Shown here one piece after another: positions 54,061 through 64,000 of a stretch of 64,000 bases of DNA (its first letter is position 1; the number at the start of each line of letters is the position of its first letter). The stretch is taken from contig CM035808.1 in NCBI GenBank assembly GCA_020466095.1, positions 86,034,779 through 86,098,778 on the forward strand, written 5' to 3'. This stretch comes from Chlorops oryzae. Taxonomy: Eukaryota > Arthropoda > Insecta > Diptera > Chloropidae. The position numbers were made by a program, and so were the translations under genes. Below the pieces are notes generated by a model, which was given only the letters and a program-made list of their open reading frames with translations, ran no database searches and was not told the DNA's origin.

Positions 54061-55205
54061 TGGCGAAGACGCAGCTCATAAGTACGCTCGGCTCGGCAGG
54101 ATTTCCCTTGAGTAAAATAACGGCAAATCATTCAAAATTATTGGAAGATGTCGCTCCTTCACATCTTCTCGACACCGAATTTTTGAAGTTCAGATCCGCC
54201 AGCGATGCAAAAATGTTAGAGATTCGATGGAATGCGGTCACGGATTGTTTCTCCTACAAGCTAAGTACTCATTCCGCCGCGAAGTCCACTACCAAATGCC
54301 AGATCCTGTCAGACATAGTGAAATTGTTTGATCCAGCGAATAGCTGACCCCGATCATAATTCGAGCCAAGGTTTTGATGCAACAGCTGTGGCTCGAAGGT
54401 ACTGATTGGGATCAAAGAGTATCCAATAAGGCGTTGGAGCGCTGGCACGCCTTTGTTACGGATTTGCCATTCATCGAGCAAATCCAAATTCCGAGATGGG
54501 TACATTACGAACCCACCGTCTCCGTGCAGCTTCATGGATTTTGCGATGCGTCAGAACGAGCATATTGTGCAGCACTTTATCTTTGCATTGAGAGCCGCAG
54601 TCAAGTTTACGCCCATTTGCTGACTGTGAAATCTAAGGTGGCCCCTCTCCACATTGTCAGCTTGCCTCGGCTCGAGCTCTGCGCCGCCGTTCTGCTTTCC
54701 AAGCTGATCAGAGTAGTCAAAGCTCAACTGCATATTCATGAACATCAAATAATTTTGTGGACTGACGCCTCGATCGTGTTGGCGTGGTTGAAGCGACCTC
54801 CAAACGCATGGAAAACTTTCGTTGCGAACAGAATTTCACAAATTCTGACCAATCTTGGCAATACCCCATGGCGCCATGTTCGCTCAAGAGAAAATCCGGC
54901 TGACCTAGGGACGCGAGGGACGCTAGCGCAAGATTTGCGTGAGAACCCGCTCTGGTGGCATGGACCGCCGTGGCTGGTAGAACCAACAGAAAATTGGCCC
55001 CAAATTGAGTCGCCACCAGCCCCAAATATCGAAGAAAGAAAAACGATCGTCTTCACTGTCATCACGGAGACTGAAGATATACTGGCACGATTCTCCTCGT
55101 ACGACCGAGCTCTGAGAGTAATCGGATTTGTGATACGATTCTTCAAGCAAGCGCGAAGAGAATTCGCACCGCGGCCGAGCACACTCGCCCTTCACAGGAC
55201 GAGCT
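54060..55205 (+). pseudogene. BEL3 RT C-terminus and RNase H
   Basis: The fragment starts with the end of the RT thumb region (FPLSKITANHSKLL, LSDIVKLFDP). RNase H is well preserved: VQLHGFCDASERAYCAALYL, LPRLELCAAVLLSKL, ILWTDASIVLAWLKRP and WRHVRSRENPADLGTRG. The YVDD-containing RT core is absent, so a deletion of several hundred codons is inferred at about 54050. Confidence 0.8.
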
Positions 55206-55230
55206 GACATTAGTAAGGAACCGTCTAATC

Positions 55231-56400
55231 TTGCTTGCACAAACCTCGCATTATCCACTCGAATATCAGGATCTAAGCGAAGAAAAACCTCTTAGGAAAA
55301 AGAGCGAACTAATACCTCTGAATCCCATGCTCGACGACGATGGACTTTTCCGCGTCAATGGTCGATTGATACATGCAGATCTGACGCCAGATGAAAGATA
55401 TTCGGTCATAGTACCTGCCGCGTCAACGTTTTGTCGACAGACAGACAGACCTTCTACATCGCGCGCCTGAAACGGAAAATTAAGAGCTGCATCACTCGAT
55501 GTCATACGTGCACGATCCATAAGCAACGATGAAAAACCCAGATGATGGCCGCGCCGCCAGCGGAACGGACGACGCTGTCGTTACCGTTTACGCATACCGG
55601 TGTCGATTTCGCTGGACCATTCGACATCAAGACCTCTACTCTTCGGACCGCACCATATCTCAAAGGTTATGTCAGCGTTTTTGTGTGTTTCGCCACCAAG
55701 GCGGTGCACCTCGAATTATGTTCAGAATTATCCACGATGTCCTTCCGAGCCGCGTTCGATCGATTCGTCGGACGGCGAGGCCTGCCAAAACATGTTTTTT
55801 CCGACAACGGTCGAAATTTCATTGGTGCTTAAAACGCTCTGGACATTGAATTCGCAAGTTTTCTTTCGAACGCTGCTGACGACCTTCAACGGAAATATTC
55901 ACTGCACGGCTTCGAATGGCATATGATCCCGCGCCACGCGCCTCACATGAGTGGACTATGGAAAGCGGCGGTCAAGAGCTTCAAGCTTCATTCTGTGAAA
56001 GTTGCCGGACCACATAAGTTCTCATTCGAGGAATTCGCCGCCCTGCTGGCCCGCTTAGAGGGGGTGTTAAATTCGCGTCCCCTCACTCCGATGTCCGATG
56101 ATCCCTCAGATCTGCTGGCACTGACGCCCGGTCACTTCCTTCGAGGAGCCCCTCTCACCGCCACGCCCGAAGAACCTCAAGCAGACTTGCCGCTCACTAC
56201 GAGATGGGGAAAGGTGAAGATTCTTCATAATCGCTTCGCCCAACGTTGGAAGTCAGAATATCTCTTGAGCCTCCACAAAAGAAATAAATGAAAAGTACCG
56301 CAACCAAATGTGAAGGTCGACGATTTTGTGTTCTAGAGAGCGCAGCCCGGAGGGCCACCGCCCCCGATCGCCCGCCGAGGCTCAACAAAGGGGACAGCGA
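55231..56400 (+). pseudogene. BEL3 integrase
   Basis: Pieces in several frames: LDDDGLFRVNGRLIHADL (N-terminal), THTGVDFAGPFDIKTS, FVCFATKAVHLELCSELS, FVGRRGLPKHVFSDNGRNF and HAPHMSGLWKAAVKSFKLHS. As in BEL2 the last block has Lys for Glu after LW. The region continues through LNSRPLTPMSDDPSDLLAL and LTPGHFLRGAPL to about 56290. The C-terminal domain then runs into a Pro/Arg-rich frame to 56400. Multiple frameshifts. Confidence 0.8.
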
Positions 56401-57789
56401 CGCCGTCGTTTGCGTACGCATCAACGCCGGCCAGCCTCACTTCCCCGACAGCGATCCTCGCGCCCAGATCGCCATCGCCCATCACCATCCTCCTGTCGTG
56501 CGGGGCCGTGGCCCGCGCGTCATCGCCACCTCACCAGGGGAACTGCTCGCGGGGCGTTGTCTCGGCAGGAACCTCGAGCCCGCTTCGCCCTTTCTCCCTT
56601 CCGCCGGTCGCCCTCGACGCCCTCATCCGGCGGAAGTCACGCCGGATATCCGCTAAGGGCCATCGACAGAGAGAGGGCGCGGGCAGCGCTGCGAGAGGTC
56701 CAGGAGTTCTTGCTGCAGAGGGAAAGGTAAGCAGGGAACTATGGTTGCGTAGCGCAAGGCGGGCAGTATGTTCGTGTTCGCCGCGGCGGCTACGCAGCTA
56801 CTCCGAAGTTCAAGTTCGAGCGACTTCTTTCCGTTCAACCAAATCAATCGTTAAAGTGAAGTGGCCGAATGCACTCGCCCGCGCAACCCACGAAATCGAA
56901 AATCAACCTAACGCAAAAACAAAAAAAATGTATATAAAAACCAAAAGAAAAACATCTAAAAAACAAAAATTGAATTAAAAAAAAAACAAAAAAGGGAAAA
57001 ATTTAACACAAAAAAAATCCAAATAAGACACTAAATTCAAACACAAAAAAAGTGCAAGAAATAAGCTTAAGTAAAAATATAAGAAGAGTGAAGTCAAAAA
57101 CGCACAAAGGATTCTTGTGCAAGAATTTAGATCAACCACCGTAGCCAAGAAGGCGAAGTTTTAGTTTATTTTGTGGCCTTTTTATTTAAATTCCAAAATC
57201 CAGACAATTTAGAAAAGTAAACCGCGTCGCGTAACCGCCGACCAGCCAACGAACAAAGAAAAGCAGCTCTCCACCTCCGCCTACACCAGCGAGATCACGT
57301 ACGTCTCCCTCATTTTCTTGCCCCTCATCTTAACATATATAAAAAAGAGAAAAGAAAGCAAAATAAAGAAAAGAAAAATAATAATAATAAAATCGTGTTT
57401 CATTTGACTCCCAAGCGGAGCAAAGGCGAGAAAAACGTTAAACCTTGTTGACAAACAAACAAAAAGGGAAACGTTGCACTTTATAAGAAAATGGATATAT
57501 TTTTGATCACTGAAGCAAAAAGCGACTTCCTTTAAAATGAATTGGTTATTAGTGAGTCGGGATCCTTGACAATCAAAGACAACATATTTGGGCATTTTTT
57601 CTTTATCCGGGTTTTATTTTCGTGAACAAGTTTTTTGCTCAAAGGCTTATGATGAAATAAACAAAATGTGCTACAAATCAATGCTTTAAATTAAGTGTTT
57701 CTTACAATTTCGCCAGTCATCGGTTTTTATGTAATGACACGACCATGTATGAGAACACAATATGCCGAAGTGTTTGCTTTAATGTTTTC
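56401..57789 (+). other. BEL3 tail, putative 3' LTR and A-rich DNA
   Basis: 56401-56755 is GC-rich, with ORFs of biased Arg/Pro composition and no domain. The putative LTR starts at 56769. A TATA-like TATATAAAAACC lies at 56931. From about 56920 to 57070 the DNA is A-rich with small AC words. 57585-57789 holds nothing recognisable. Confidence 0.45.
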
Positions 57790-58862
57790 AAGAGTTTTGA
57801 ACATTAATTTTACATTTAATTTCTTCATTTTGATGCGACGTGTCAATAACAATTATTGGACATTCTTTAAACTTTTTGCAGGATAAAAGTGGATGTGACT
57901 CAATCATGTAATAACTTTGTTGAAACCTTGCTTACATATCATATAAGAGAGCATATCGATTACGAGACAAATTAAAATTAAGGTCATCGTATGGATATGA
58001 AACAGAGTTTAAATGTACTTTTAAATCGGTTAAGCTACAGTTTGTAAACTTTTCTCCATTCTCGAAAGCGATAAGAATAAAACGAGGACGCTCACTTTGT
58101 CTTCCTACTTTTATGTTGCAGGTATGATTTGTACTTTGAGGTAGCTCTGGATAAAAGTAACATTCCCAACTACTAAATGATATAGGTAGAAGAATTTTTC
58201 TGTAATAGTTGTATAGATTTTCGATTTGGCTGCATCGGATAATTGAATTTGAGGAACCTTCCAAGCAACATTTAAGAACTTTAAGTTAATTTTATCCTTT
58301 TCACTCTCTTCCGTACTATAGACAGACTTATCATTTGATCTAGAACGTAGCAAGATAAGCTCATGTTTTGAATTTATCATAATTTTATCAAAGTCTTCGG
58401 CAAAGCCCATCAACATTTTAAGTGGTACGCAAAAATTGAAATAGCCATTATTTACAGCTGGTTTAATATTTTCTTCCGGAGGCCAACCGGCATTTTCCAA
58501 CATTGTACTTGTATTTTTGTTTAAGGATACAAGGGTTTTTAAAGTAGAAGTTTGACCCAAGTACCGTGTGCGATCAATTTCCACACCATTCATTTCATAA
58601 CGTATTTCCTCAAATAGATATGCAATACAATTATTTCGAAATTTAACTCCTTTGGGTTCTGCATTTTCGGAACCAATTGAAACAACCCCCTCAATGTACA
58701 ATAAGCTTTCATGAGGTAGAACATAGAGATCTTGATTTTGAATTGCTATCCGTATCTCATCATTGTTGTTAAAGGATTGCAAATATGGTTGATATGTGTG
58801 ATATTCTTTCTTCGTAATAGACTCATCGAAGACGGGTTGTTCTCCAACTCACAAGATATTAT
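57790..58862 (-). pseudogene. Double-jelly-roll major-capsid-like protein
   Basis: The main frame (58782-58111) contains NNNDEIRIAIQNQDLYVLPH, LLYIEGVVSIG, EIRYEMNGVEIDRTRYLGQT, NGYFNFCVPLKMLMGFAEDF and KHELILLRSRSND. This is the pattern of the arthropod double jelly roll-like domain family, in which two jelly rolls build capsomers. Upstream residues in the same frame (GEQPVFDESI) suggest the start is to the right of 58782. A frameshift at about 58110-58260 leads to the C-terminal part (ESYPYDDLNFNL-like VSYPYDDLNFNLSRNRYALL), then an in-frame stop at 57932 and continuing similarity (ARFQQSYY) to about 57790. About 340 codons in all. Inactive. Confidence 0.75.
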
Positions 58863-59051
58863 TCATTTCTTTTAAATGTAAGTAAATCTCAATGATTGTA
58901 AAAAGTTTCTATTTTTAATACTTAATGACTTTTTTATAAGAAATTTTTCTTTGCTTTTTCTTGATGCGTTATGTACAAGAGATGAAGATAAACTGTTAGA
59001 AAAACCATCGTTCACACCATTTTTATTAAATATAATCATAGCTGATGCTAA
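58863..59051. other. Spacer between capsid-like genes
   Basis: AT-rich intergenic DNA of the Polinton-like fragment, with no ORF or motif. Confidence 0.5.
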
Positions 59052-59747
59052 TTATTCAACAGGTTTCAAGTAGAGTCTTAATGTAATTGTTTCTCCTCGA
59101 ATATTTAATAACACACCGTTTTCGTTAACAAGTCTAACCGCAATTGAACCTATCTTTTTGACGATCACAGGCAAATAGATAACATTATTGGGAATAATGT
59201 CTATTTTATATCCCGGTTCAACATTTATAGAGATTTCATGTAAGGTGTGTGCCAAGGTACTGTTTACATATGAACCGCCCACAATGTTGCACTCAATACG
59301 TACAACAATGTTTTGGGTAATCATTATACTTGTATCCGATATATGTGTGTCATAAGGTTTAAGTTGACGCTTTGAAAATCCCAAAAGCGATCCAATGCTT
59401 CTCTCTCTATCAAAATAAATAATATCTTTTTCAGAGAAGATTTCAGCTTTTTAGGTATTATAATTGGCCTTTATTCTTAATGTAGCACCAGCTGCTGCTG
59501 CTTCTTGATTTTGGTATGCGTCTTAAATATATTTCACAATATGGTCGAACTCATATGACCCGATAGGACGCTCGATTACATGCTTGCCAATGTGAAAAAG
59601 GTTATTTTTTTCATCAATATTCGGTATTGAGTAATATGTATGAAAATCAATCAGTCCACAAACATATTCCTTTTTAAGCTCTATGGGAGGAAAATAATTT
59701 GCTGTAAGAATTGAGGAATTTCCAGTCAAAGCCAATGTTCTTGACAT
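59052..59747 (-). pseudogene. Minor-capsid-like protein of the Polinton-like element
   Basis: One minus-strand frame of 231 codons with two in-frame TAA stops (59523-59525 and about 59453). The N-terminus reads MSRTLALTGNSSILTANYFP and YVCGLIDFHTYYSIPNIDEK; the C-terminus reads VRIECNIVGGSYVNSTLAH, HTLHEISINVEPGYKIDIIP and NIRGETITLRLYLKP. I recall this combination from uncharacterised arthropod proteins encoded beside the double-jelly-roll protein and the Polinton-like integrase. A single-jelly-roll minor capsid role is inference. The ATG follows the integrase gene by about 125 bp. Confidence 0.65.
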
Positions 59748-59871
59748 CTTGAGCGGTTAAGTTAGTAAAGTAAACTGAATCAATCAAAGAAATAAAATTT
59801 CTTTTTATAAAATTTTTTCATAGTATATCATATTTATTTATCCAAGAGTTGTGACTATCTGAAAATCCCAA

Positions 59872-60272
59872 CTATTTTACATACACTTTATCACCCCGCT
59901 TCTTTTTAACTTTCTCAACTAAATACATGTGAGGAAAACGTAAATTTTGCAATTCTTGTGTATAGAAAGCACCCTTAAATACATTTCCCTGACAGTCTTC
60001 TAGAATATAAGTACATGGATTGGTATTTTGAATCTTATTTATCTTGATGATTTCCGTTGTCCAATTGGGTGTGTAACCTTTCTCAAAAACATGTTTATAT
60101 TTGCTTATTGGAGCGCAATCGTTTACATGAAAGTTGGGCTTATTATAGACTTTCAGACGGTTGTGAATCGTTTTTAGAATTGTTGCTGCATTTAAAGAAT
60201 TCACTTTATCGGGTGCAATTTTAATTGTTCTGTGCACTTTTCCAATGTACTCTTTAGTCAAATTTTTAAATT
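59872..60272 (-). pseudogene. Polinton-like integrase, C-terminal fragment
   Basis: The frame begins inside the catalytic core (KEYIGKVHRTIKIAPDKVNS, the helix after the last catalytic Glu). It continues with YEKGYTPNW-type residues (FEKGYTPNWTTEIIKINKI) and NPCTYILEDCQGNVFKGAFY, the chromo/SH3-like end found in Maverick/Polinton integrases. The upstream two-thirds including D, D and E is missing from the window because BEL4 is inserted at 60273. The reading frame is open right up to the junction. Confidence 0.75.
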
Positions 60273-60809
60273 TGTTGTGAATAAAAGTTTTTATTCACAT
60301 AAATAAAGTTAAATTCAATTTTATTTAAACAATTGTAAGAAAATAATAATACACGCACGAATTCGGCTGACTTAATTGCTTCACGCTCAAAATGAAACTG
60401 AAACTAGATTTGATTTGACTGCTCGCTGTTAATGAGTGGAAGGCAAAACTAGAAGAGCGGTCGTGACCGAACTATGAACGCGTTACGTATGCAATAATAG
60501 GAATATCTCTTAACGTTATTCGTGAAGGAACACAATAATTACAATTCATTTGATATAACATAATTTTTACCTTCTTGGTATTTTAGCTTAATGTCACGTT
60601 TCCACATAGGGATAAACTATGGGGATTAAAGTTAATCCGGATAGTTAATCCCTGTCGTTTCCACTTTCTGTATATAGATTAAATAATGATACAGCTGATT
60701 GGTATAGAATGAAGTGTCAAAACCGAAGAAATAAGTTCACAATTGGAAGAAGCGAAAATTATAAGCGCGATTAAAACTTATTAAAATAATAAAGAATAAA
60801 TCAAGTGAA

Positions 60810-62238
60810 ATGGACTTTAATGCAATTGTTTCTGCTGTAATCGCTCATGAAGAAGCGATGGAATTGCCATTTGCTTACATTTCTCAGCAAAACGCTGAAA
60901 TAAGCCGCCGAATTAGAAAAGTAAAAATTCTTGTTCAGAAAATAATATGAGACTAGCCGCATTGTGTGATTATAAAATCCGTAGACCACGAAAGCTTTGG
61001 ACACTGGTAAGTAGAAATATATAAAAGTGAAAATGCATTTAAGCTAAACGTTTATTAAAATTTTAGAAACGATTTGGAAATTTTTGGGAGTTGGACGTGC
61101 CACAAAACTCCGAAAAGTTCTTTAAAGAAAGTTTTAGAGCGGACCGACATTACTTTCAAATATTGGTGGAAAAGGTAAACAACTTGGAAAAGCAAGATAC
61201 GTATTTTCGCCAATGTATACCGCTGGATAAACGTATTGCGATTGCGTTGTATGCGCTGGGGTCATCATCGGAATATCGCACAGTGGGCCGCTTATTTGGA
61301 GTTTCAAAATCCATGGTGTGCAAGATATTGCTAGAGTTTTACTCGGAAGTTTGGCGAGTACTTGCCCCTGAATATCTGCCTTCAAACTTTTTAAGCCAAG
61401 GAAAAATTGAAGAGTGTATCAAAGGATTCGAGACATTGGGATTCCCACAATGTCTCGGTGCAATTGGTAATGTGTATGGCAAAATAATTTTTTTTTCTCA
61501 GTTTAATATGTCCGCAATCTATGTTATTAAGATGGATGTCATATTGAGGTAATGCCGCCTGCAAACGAAGCTGCAGATTACCACAACTACAAGGGGTGGA
61601 ATTCTGTTGTGCTTTTCTGCTTAGTTGATTACAGGTACTAAATGTATACAAACATATAGGCACTAAAATAACACTATTGCAATTTAAAATTTTCAGATGC
61701 AGATTTCTGTACATAAATGTTGGTGCACCAGGTCGTTGCCATGATTCAAAAATTTACAATCAATCAAGCTTGAAAAGGATTTTGGACACTTCACCCCTGC
61801 TAAAAGACAATGCCCGGCAGATTGGTGAAGTAATGGTTCCAGTAGTGGTTCTTGGGGACTCTGCTTTAACTTTTTCGGACAAGTGCAGCTCCAGATCGGA
61901 AAATTTTCAACTACTACCTATCGAATAACAGAATTGTAGTTGAAAACGCATTTGGAAAATTAAAGGCACGCTTTAGAAGACTCGGCAAGGGCTTGGATAA
62001 CGATCTATCTAAAGTTAATAGTATCATAAAATGCTGTTGCGTGTTGCATAATTTGTTTAACACCCACAACAGCAATATTCCGGAACACTGGCTCGTCGAT
62101 GAAATACAAACTGAGAGACCTCAGCCGGAGTACAATAACCTGAGCGGCGATAAGAATGCTTCAGCAGAAGAAATAAGACAAGCAATAGCGTTTCACTTAT
62201 GTATGTATTTCCTTTTTTACTTTATATGTTTATGTTAA
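60810..62238 (+). pseudogene. Harbinger DDE transposase, four exons
   Basis: The nuclease that cuts and joins the element. Exons inferred at 60810-61006, 61067-61466, 61532-61634 and 61697-62238 are separated by GT...AG introns of 60, 65 and 62 bp. Splicing across the second intron creates GAIDGCHIEV with the first catalytic Asp, which no unspliced ORF contains. VLGDSALTF holds the second Asp and VVENAFGKLKARFRRL the Glu. A helix-turn-helix lies in exon 2 (YRTVGRLFGVSKSMVCKIL). Damage: a +1 shift near 60948 in exon 1 and a small shift/deletion near 61885. All three catalytic residues persist. Confidence 0.8.
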
Positions 62239-62279
62239 AATTAGGTACGTTTTTTTTTTTACTTTTTGGTTAATACTTC

Positions 62280-63180
62280 CAATATTTGTTTGTGGAAGTC
62301 TTCATTTTCCGCTTGCATTTTTTCTCGCAGCATTTCGTTGTAATAACTGATTAGATGTTTCCATTTCTTCCCTTGCCATCATATTCGATTCCTTAATTTC
62401 CTGAAGGATTTCTTCTTGAAAATTGCATTTCCTTCTTTTTTTAGGTTCCGTACCACAACTGGAGCCCGATGGGGTCAAGAGTCGGAATAGCCGTCCAAAT
62501 ACTCCACGGAATCATACCGGTCCAGCGATTGCAGTGAATTAGATGCTGCCGACTTGTCGAAAGCTGAAATAATTAAGAAAACAAAATATGTTTAATTATG
62601 AAACACAAATAAAAGAATGTTTGAGAATGAAAAAATAATATCAAGAAGAATGCTTTTTTAAGCGGAATGTCTCCAAACGGAATTTCCAAAAATCCTATGT
62701 TTTATTGAATTTATGTTGAACTTACTTGCACTTTCTTCAATCACTTCCTCCAAATTGAAGACTTTAGAAGAGCCCAAAATTGAATTCATTTGGTTATACC
62801 ATTTCCACTTTGAAGGGGCACCACCCGAGGGCCCAACGCATTTTTTTTCTTCACTGTTAGGAATATAAAGTTATGCATGTAATCTGATAACCTTACTTTT
62901 GTAACCTACCTATACAATCGTTTGAAGATTTTCATTTTATTTTTAACTTCTTCCGCTGATACAGTGAAGCCCCTCGATCCATCTCTTCCTGCATTTCCAA
63001 GAACACGTGGCCATTTTTGCGTGATCCTCGAAGCTCGCCAATTTTGCTCTGCCATAGGTCAATGAGTTCGGCTTCAGCAGGTTCATCCCATATAACTCGT
63101 TTTTTGCGTTTCGCTGAAATATAAGATTTATTGGCATTTGTGCCTTGTAGTTTTTTAAAATACTTACACGAAGACTCCAT
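62280..63180 (-). CDS. Harbinger Myb/SANT-like DNA-binding protein, spliced
   Basis: The partner protein of Harbinger transposase, which carries it to the nucleus and the element ends (known for the superfamily). Start ATG at 63180. Introns with GT...AG ends at 63167-63114 (54 bp), 62909-62854 (56 bp) and 62725-62564 (162 bp) are inferred. Exon 2 encodes KRKKRVIWDEPAEAELIDLW and KNGHVFLEMQEEM, the trihelix Myb-type domain. Exon 3 has CVGPSGGAPSKWKWYNQMNS, another typical block of this family. An acidic Ser-rich stretch follows. The stop is near 62477 or 62280 depending on the frame after the last intron. Confidence 0.65.
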
Positions 63181-63615
63181 TCTTTTCGCGCTTTTACTCT
63201 TAACATGGAAACGGATGCGGTCTTCATTGATTATTTTTTTTTTTTTTTGCTTGTTTTGATATTTATTTTCTTAATTTGACATAAGAGTTGATATTTTTAG
63301 TACTTTTTGTAGCTACATTTAGTATCAACCCTGTATTTGTATCGGGATTAACTTTTAATCCCGCTTCGCCAAAGGGGTTAGCGTCAACTTTTTGTATGGA
63401 TAACCCCGTACTTAATCCTAGGATTAACGAGTTAACCCGGATAAATGAGTTAATCCCCTATGTGGAAACGTGACATAAGATAAATTTATACAAGTCAATT
63501 AAATTCAATCAAAATGTGATTAGCAAGTGTTAATAGTTATTGTTCAAAGATCGAACATGCTGCGCGCGTTAAAGACCTGTCCATAGGTTTCAAGATTGTA
63601 TATTTGGGAGGAGAG

Positions 63616-64000
63616 CTAATTTGTGGATGGCGCGACGATGGTGCCAGCAATTGTTCTGACTATTCGCCCCAATTGCCACTTCTGCGGTGGGAGATTGTAC
63701 TCGGCAATAATTACGATATCGCTTACTTTGACGTTGCGGTACTTGGTTGTCCATTTGGACTTGGTTTGAAGCTGCAAAACGTAGTCTTTGCGGAACCACG
63801 ACCAGAACTGCGCCTTGAGATTGGATATTAGCTGCGATCGCTTGGCGTAACAAATCGTTTCGCTTGGCAGATCTGAATCGACGAGTGTTGTTCGTTTGGA
63901 TCCCGTCAACAAGTGTTGCGGGGTAAGTGCATAACCATCGTTTGGATCTGCCGATTGCGAAATTGGGCGCGAATTTAAAATCGCCTCGATTTCCGTAAGC
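63616..64000 (-). CDS. BEL4 integrase C-terminal part (runs off the window edge)
   Basis: The minus-strand frame is open from the right edge to 63616. It contains EIEAILNSRPISQSADPNDG and LTPQHLLTGSKRTTL, the end of the BEL integrase core, then WTTKYRNVKVSDIVIIAEY and LPPQKWQLGRIVRTI, the C-terminal DNA-binding module. The stop is followed by about 55 bp and the 3' LTR, so this family has no env gene, unlike BEL1 and BEL2. Upstream pol and gag lie beyond the window. Confidence 0.85.
   Translation of the reverse strand, partial: LTEIEAILNSRPISQSADPNDGYALTPQHLLTGSKRTTLVDSDLPSETICYAKRSQLISNLKAQFWSWFRKDYVLQLQTKSKWTTKYRNVKVSDIVIIAEYNLPPQKWQLGRIVRTIAGTIVAPSTN

Larger units (their letters stand above)
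51965..57584 (+). mobile_element. BEL3: decayed BEL/Pao retrotransposon lacking the RT core
   Basis: On the plus strand gag, protease, RNase H and integrase fragments of a BEL element follow in order, more GC-rich than the neighbours. A purine-rich AAGGCGGGCAGTA at about 56756-56768 precedes a TGTTCGTGTTCGCC start of a putative 3' LTR. No matching 5' LTR is visible before gag, so the 5' part is truncated or belongs to another repeat. The right end (about 57584, ...GACAACA) is a guess. Confidence 0.7.
57790..60272 (-). mobile_element. Maverick/Polinton-like element fragment
   Basis: Three consecutive minus-strand genes, in the order integrase C-terminus, minor-capsid-like protein, double-jelly-roll major-capsid-like protein. 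This combination is specific to Maverick/Polinton-type and related virus-like elements of arthropods (established knowledge). The 5' side is cut by the insertion of BEL4 in the integrase gene, and the 3' side fades out before BEL3. No DNA polymerase B, packaging ATPase or protease gene is in the window, and no terminal repeat is visible. Confidence 0.75.
60592..63475. mobile_element. PIF/Harbinger transposon, 2884 bp, nearly complete
   Basis: Terminal inverted repeats TGTCACGTTTCCACATAGGG are identical for 20 bp at both ends. TAA flanks the element (60589-60591, 63476-63478), the TWA target duplication that defines PIF/Harbinger. Subterminal GGATTA/TAATCC words recur at both ends, likely protein-binding sites (inference). 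It carries two convergent genes, as the superfamily does: a DDE transposase (plus strand) and a Myb/SANT-like protein (minus strand). Confidence 0.95.
60273..63557 (-). repeat. BEL4 3' LTR (398 bp), split by the Harbinger element
   Basis: On the minus strand the LTR starts TGTTCGATCTTTGAAC at 63557, after the purine-containing GCGCGCAGCA, and ends TTTTATTCACAACA at 60273. Excluding the Harbinger element and its extra TAA it is 398 bp. An AATAAA-containing stretch lies near the 3' end (about 60284 and 60298-60330). The other LTR lies outside the window, so the target duplication (candidate AAATT at 60268-60272) cannot be checked. Confidence 0.75.

Noticed and set aside
56288..56978. Pro/Arg-rich host protein after BEL3
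   Set aside because: Several frames are open only because of GC-rich composition. The start overlaps the BEL3 integrase end, and no domain or splice pattern is found.
61430..61560. Loss of the first catalytic Asp in the Harbinger transposase
   Set aside because: The unspliced frame reads GAIGN, but removing a 65-bp GT-AG intron restores GAIDG, so the residue is present.

Overview
The window reads as repeat-dense heterochromatin-like DNA from a fly (Diptera, most likely a tephritid or other acalyptrate; this is inference). The grounds are a mini-me/DINE-type element with a (GTCY)n tract, several BEL/Pao elements, errantivirus-like and Osvaldo/Ulysses-like Gypsy elements, a PIF/Harbinger transposon with 54-162 bp introns, and the absence of any convincing host gene. 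Three 100-N assembly gaps (2262, 14862, 24962) interrupt it.

Region 1-9290 holds small and decayed DNA elements. These are a 503-bp inverted-repeat element (839-1341), an LTR (2573-3082), a deleted hAT element with an exact 8-bp target duplication (3644-4314), an orphan ORF beside a duplicated 87-bp block (5091-5546), a Ulp1-like protease remnant (6839-7250), a hAT transposase remnant split by an 892-bp element (7338-8535), and a mini-me element (8820-9290).

Region 9290-51964 is essentially one minus-strand BEL/Pao retrotransposon (BEL1, about 6.8 kb of own sequence) expanded to about 42.7 kb by nested insertions. From left to right these are: a LINE (about 13955-18665) carrying two small inverted-repeat elements; a solo LTR (18965-19713); an Osvaldo/Ulysses-like Gypsy element G1 (20143-36907), itself split by a young BEL element BEL2 (26870-35208); and a chimeric Gypsy element G2 (37861-51490) with an inverted errantivirus integrase/env block inside it. 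Target duplications are exact for most of these (GTTT, GACT, ATACC, GCTT, ACT, AGCT), and removing the insertions restores BEL1 or LINE reading frames.

Region 51965-57600 is a third, GC-richer BEL element (BEL3, plus strand) lacking the RT core. Region 57790-60272 is a minus-strand fragment of a Maverick/Polinton-like element: integrase C-terminus, a minor-capsid-like protein and a double-jelly-roll major-capsid-like protein, all decayed. A fourth BEL element (BEL4, minus strand, running off the right edge) is inserted in the Polinton-like integrase gene, and its 3' LTR is in turn split by a nearly complete PIF/Harbinger transposon (60592-63475, TSD TAA) with a spliced DDE transposase gene and a convergent Myb/SANT-like gene.

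No host gene, tRNA, rRNA or CRISPR array is supported. The most informative parts are the Polinton-like capsid genes, the accessory ORF of G1, the open env ORF inside G2, and the nucleotide-exact insertion history.
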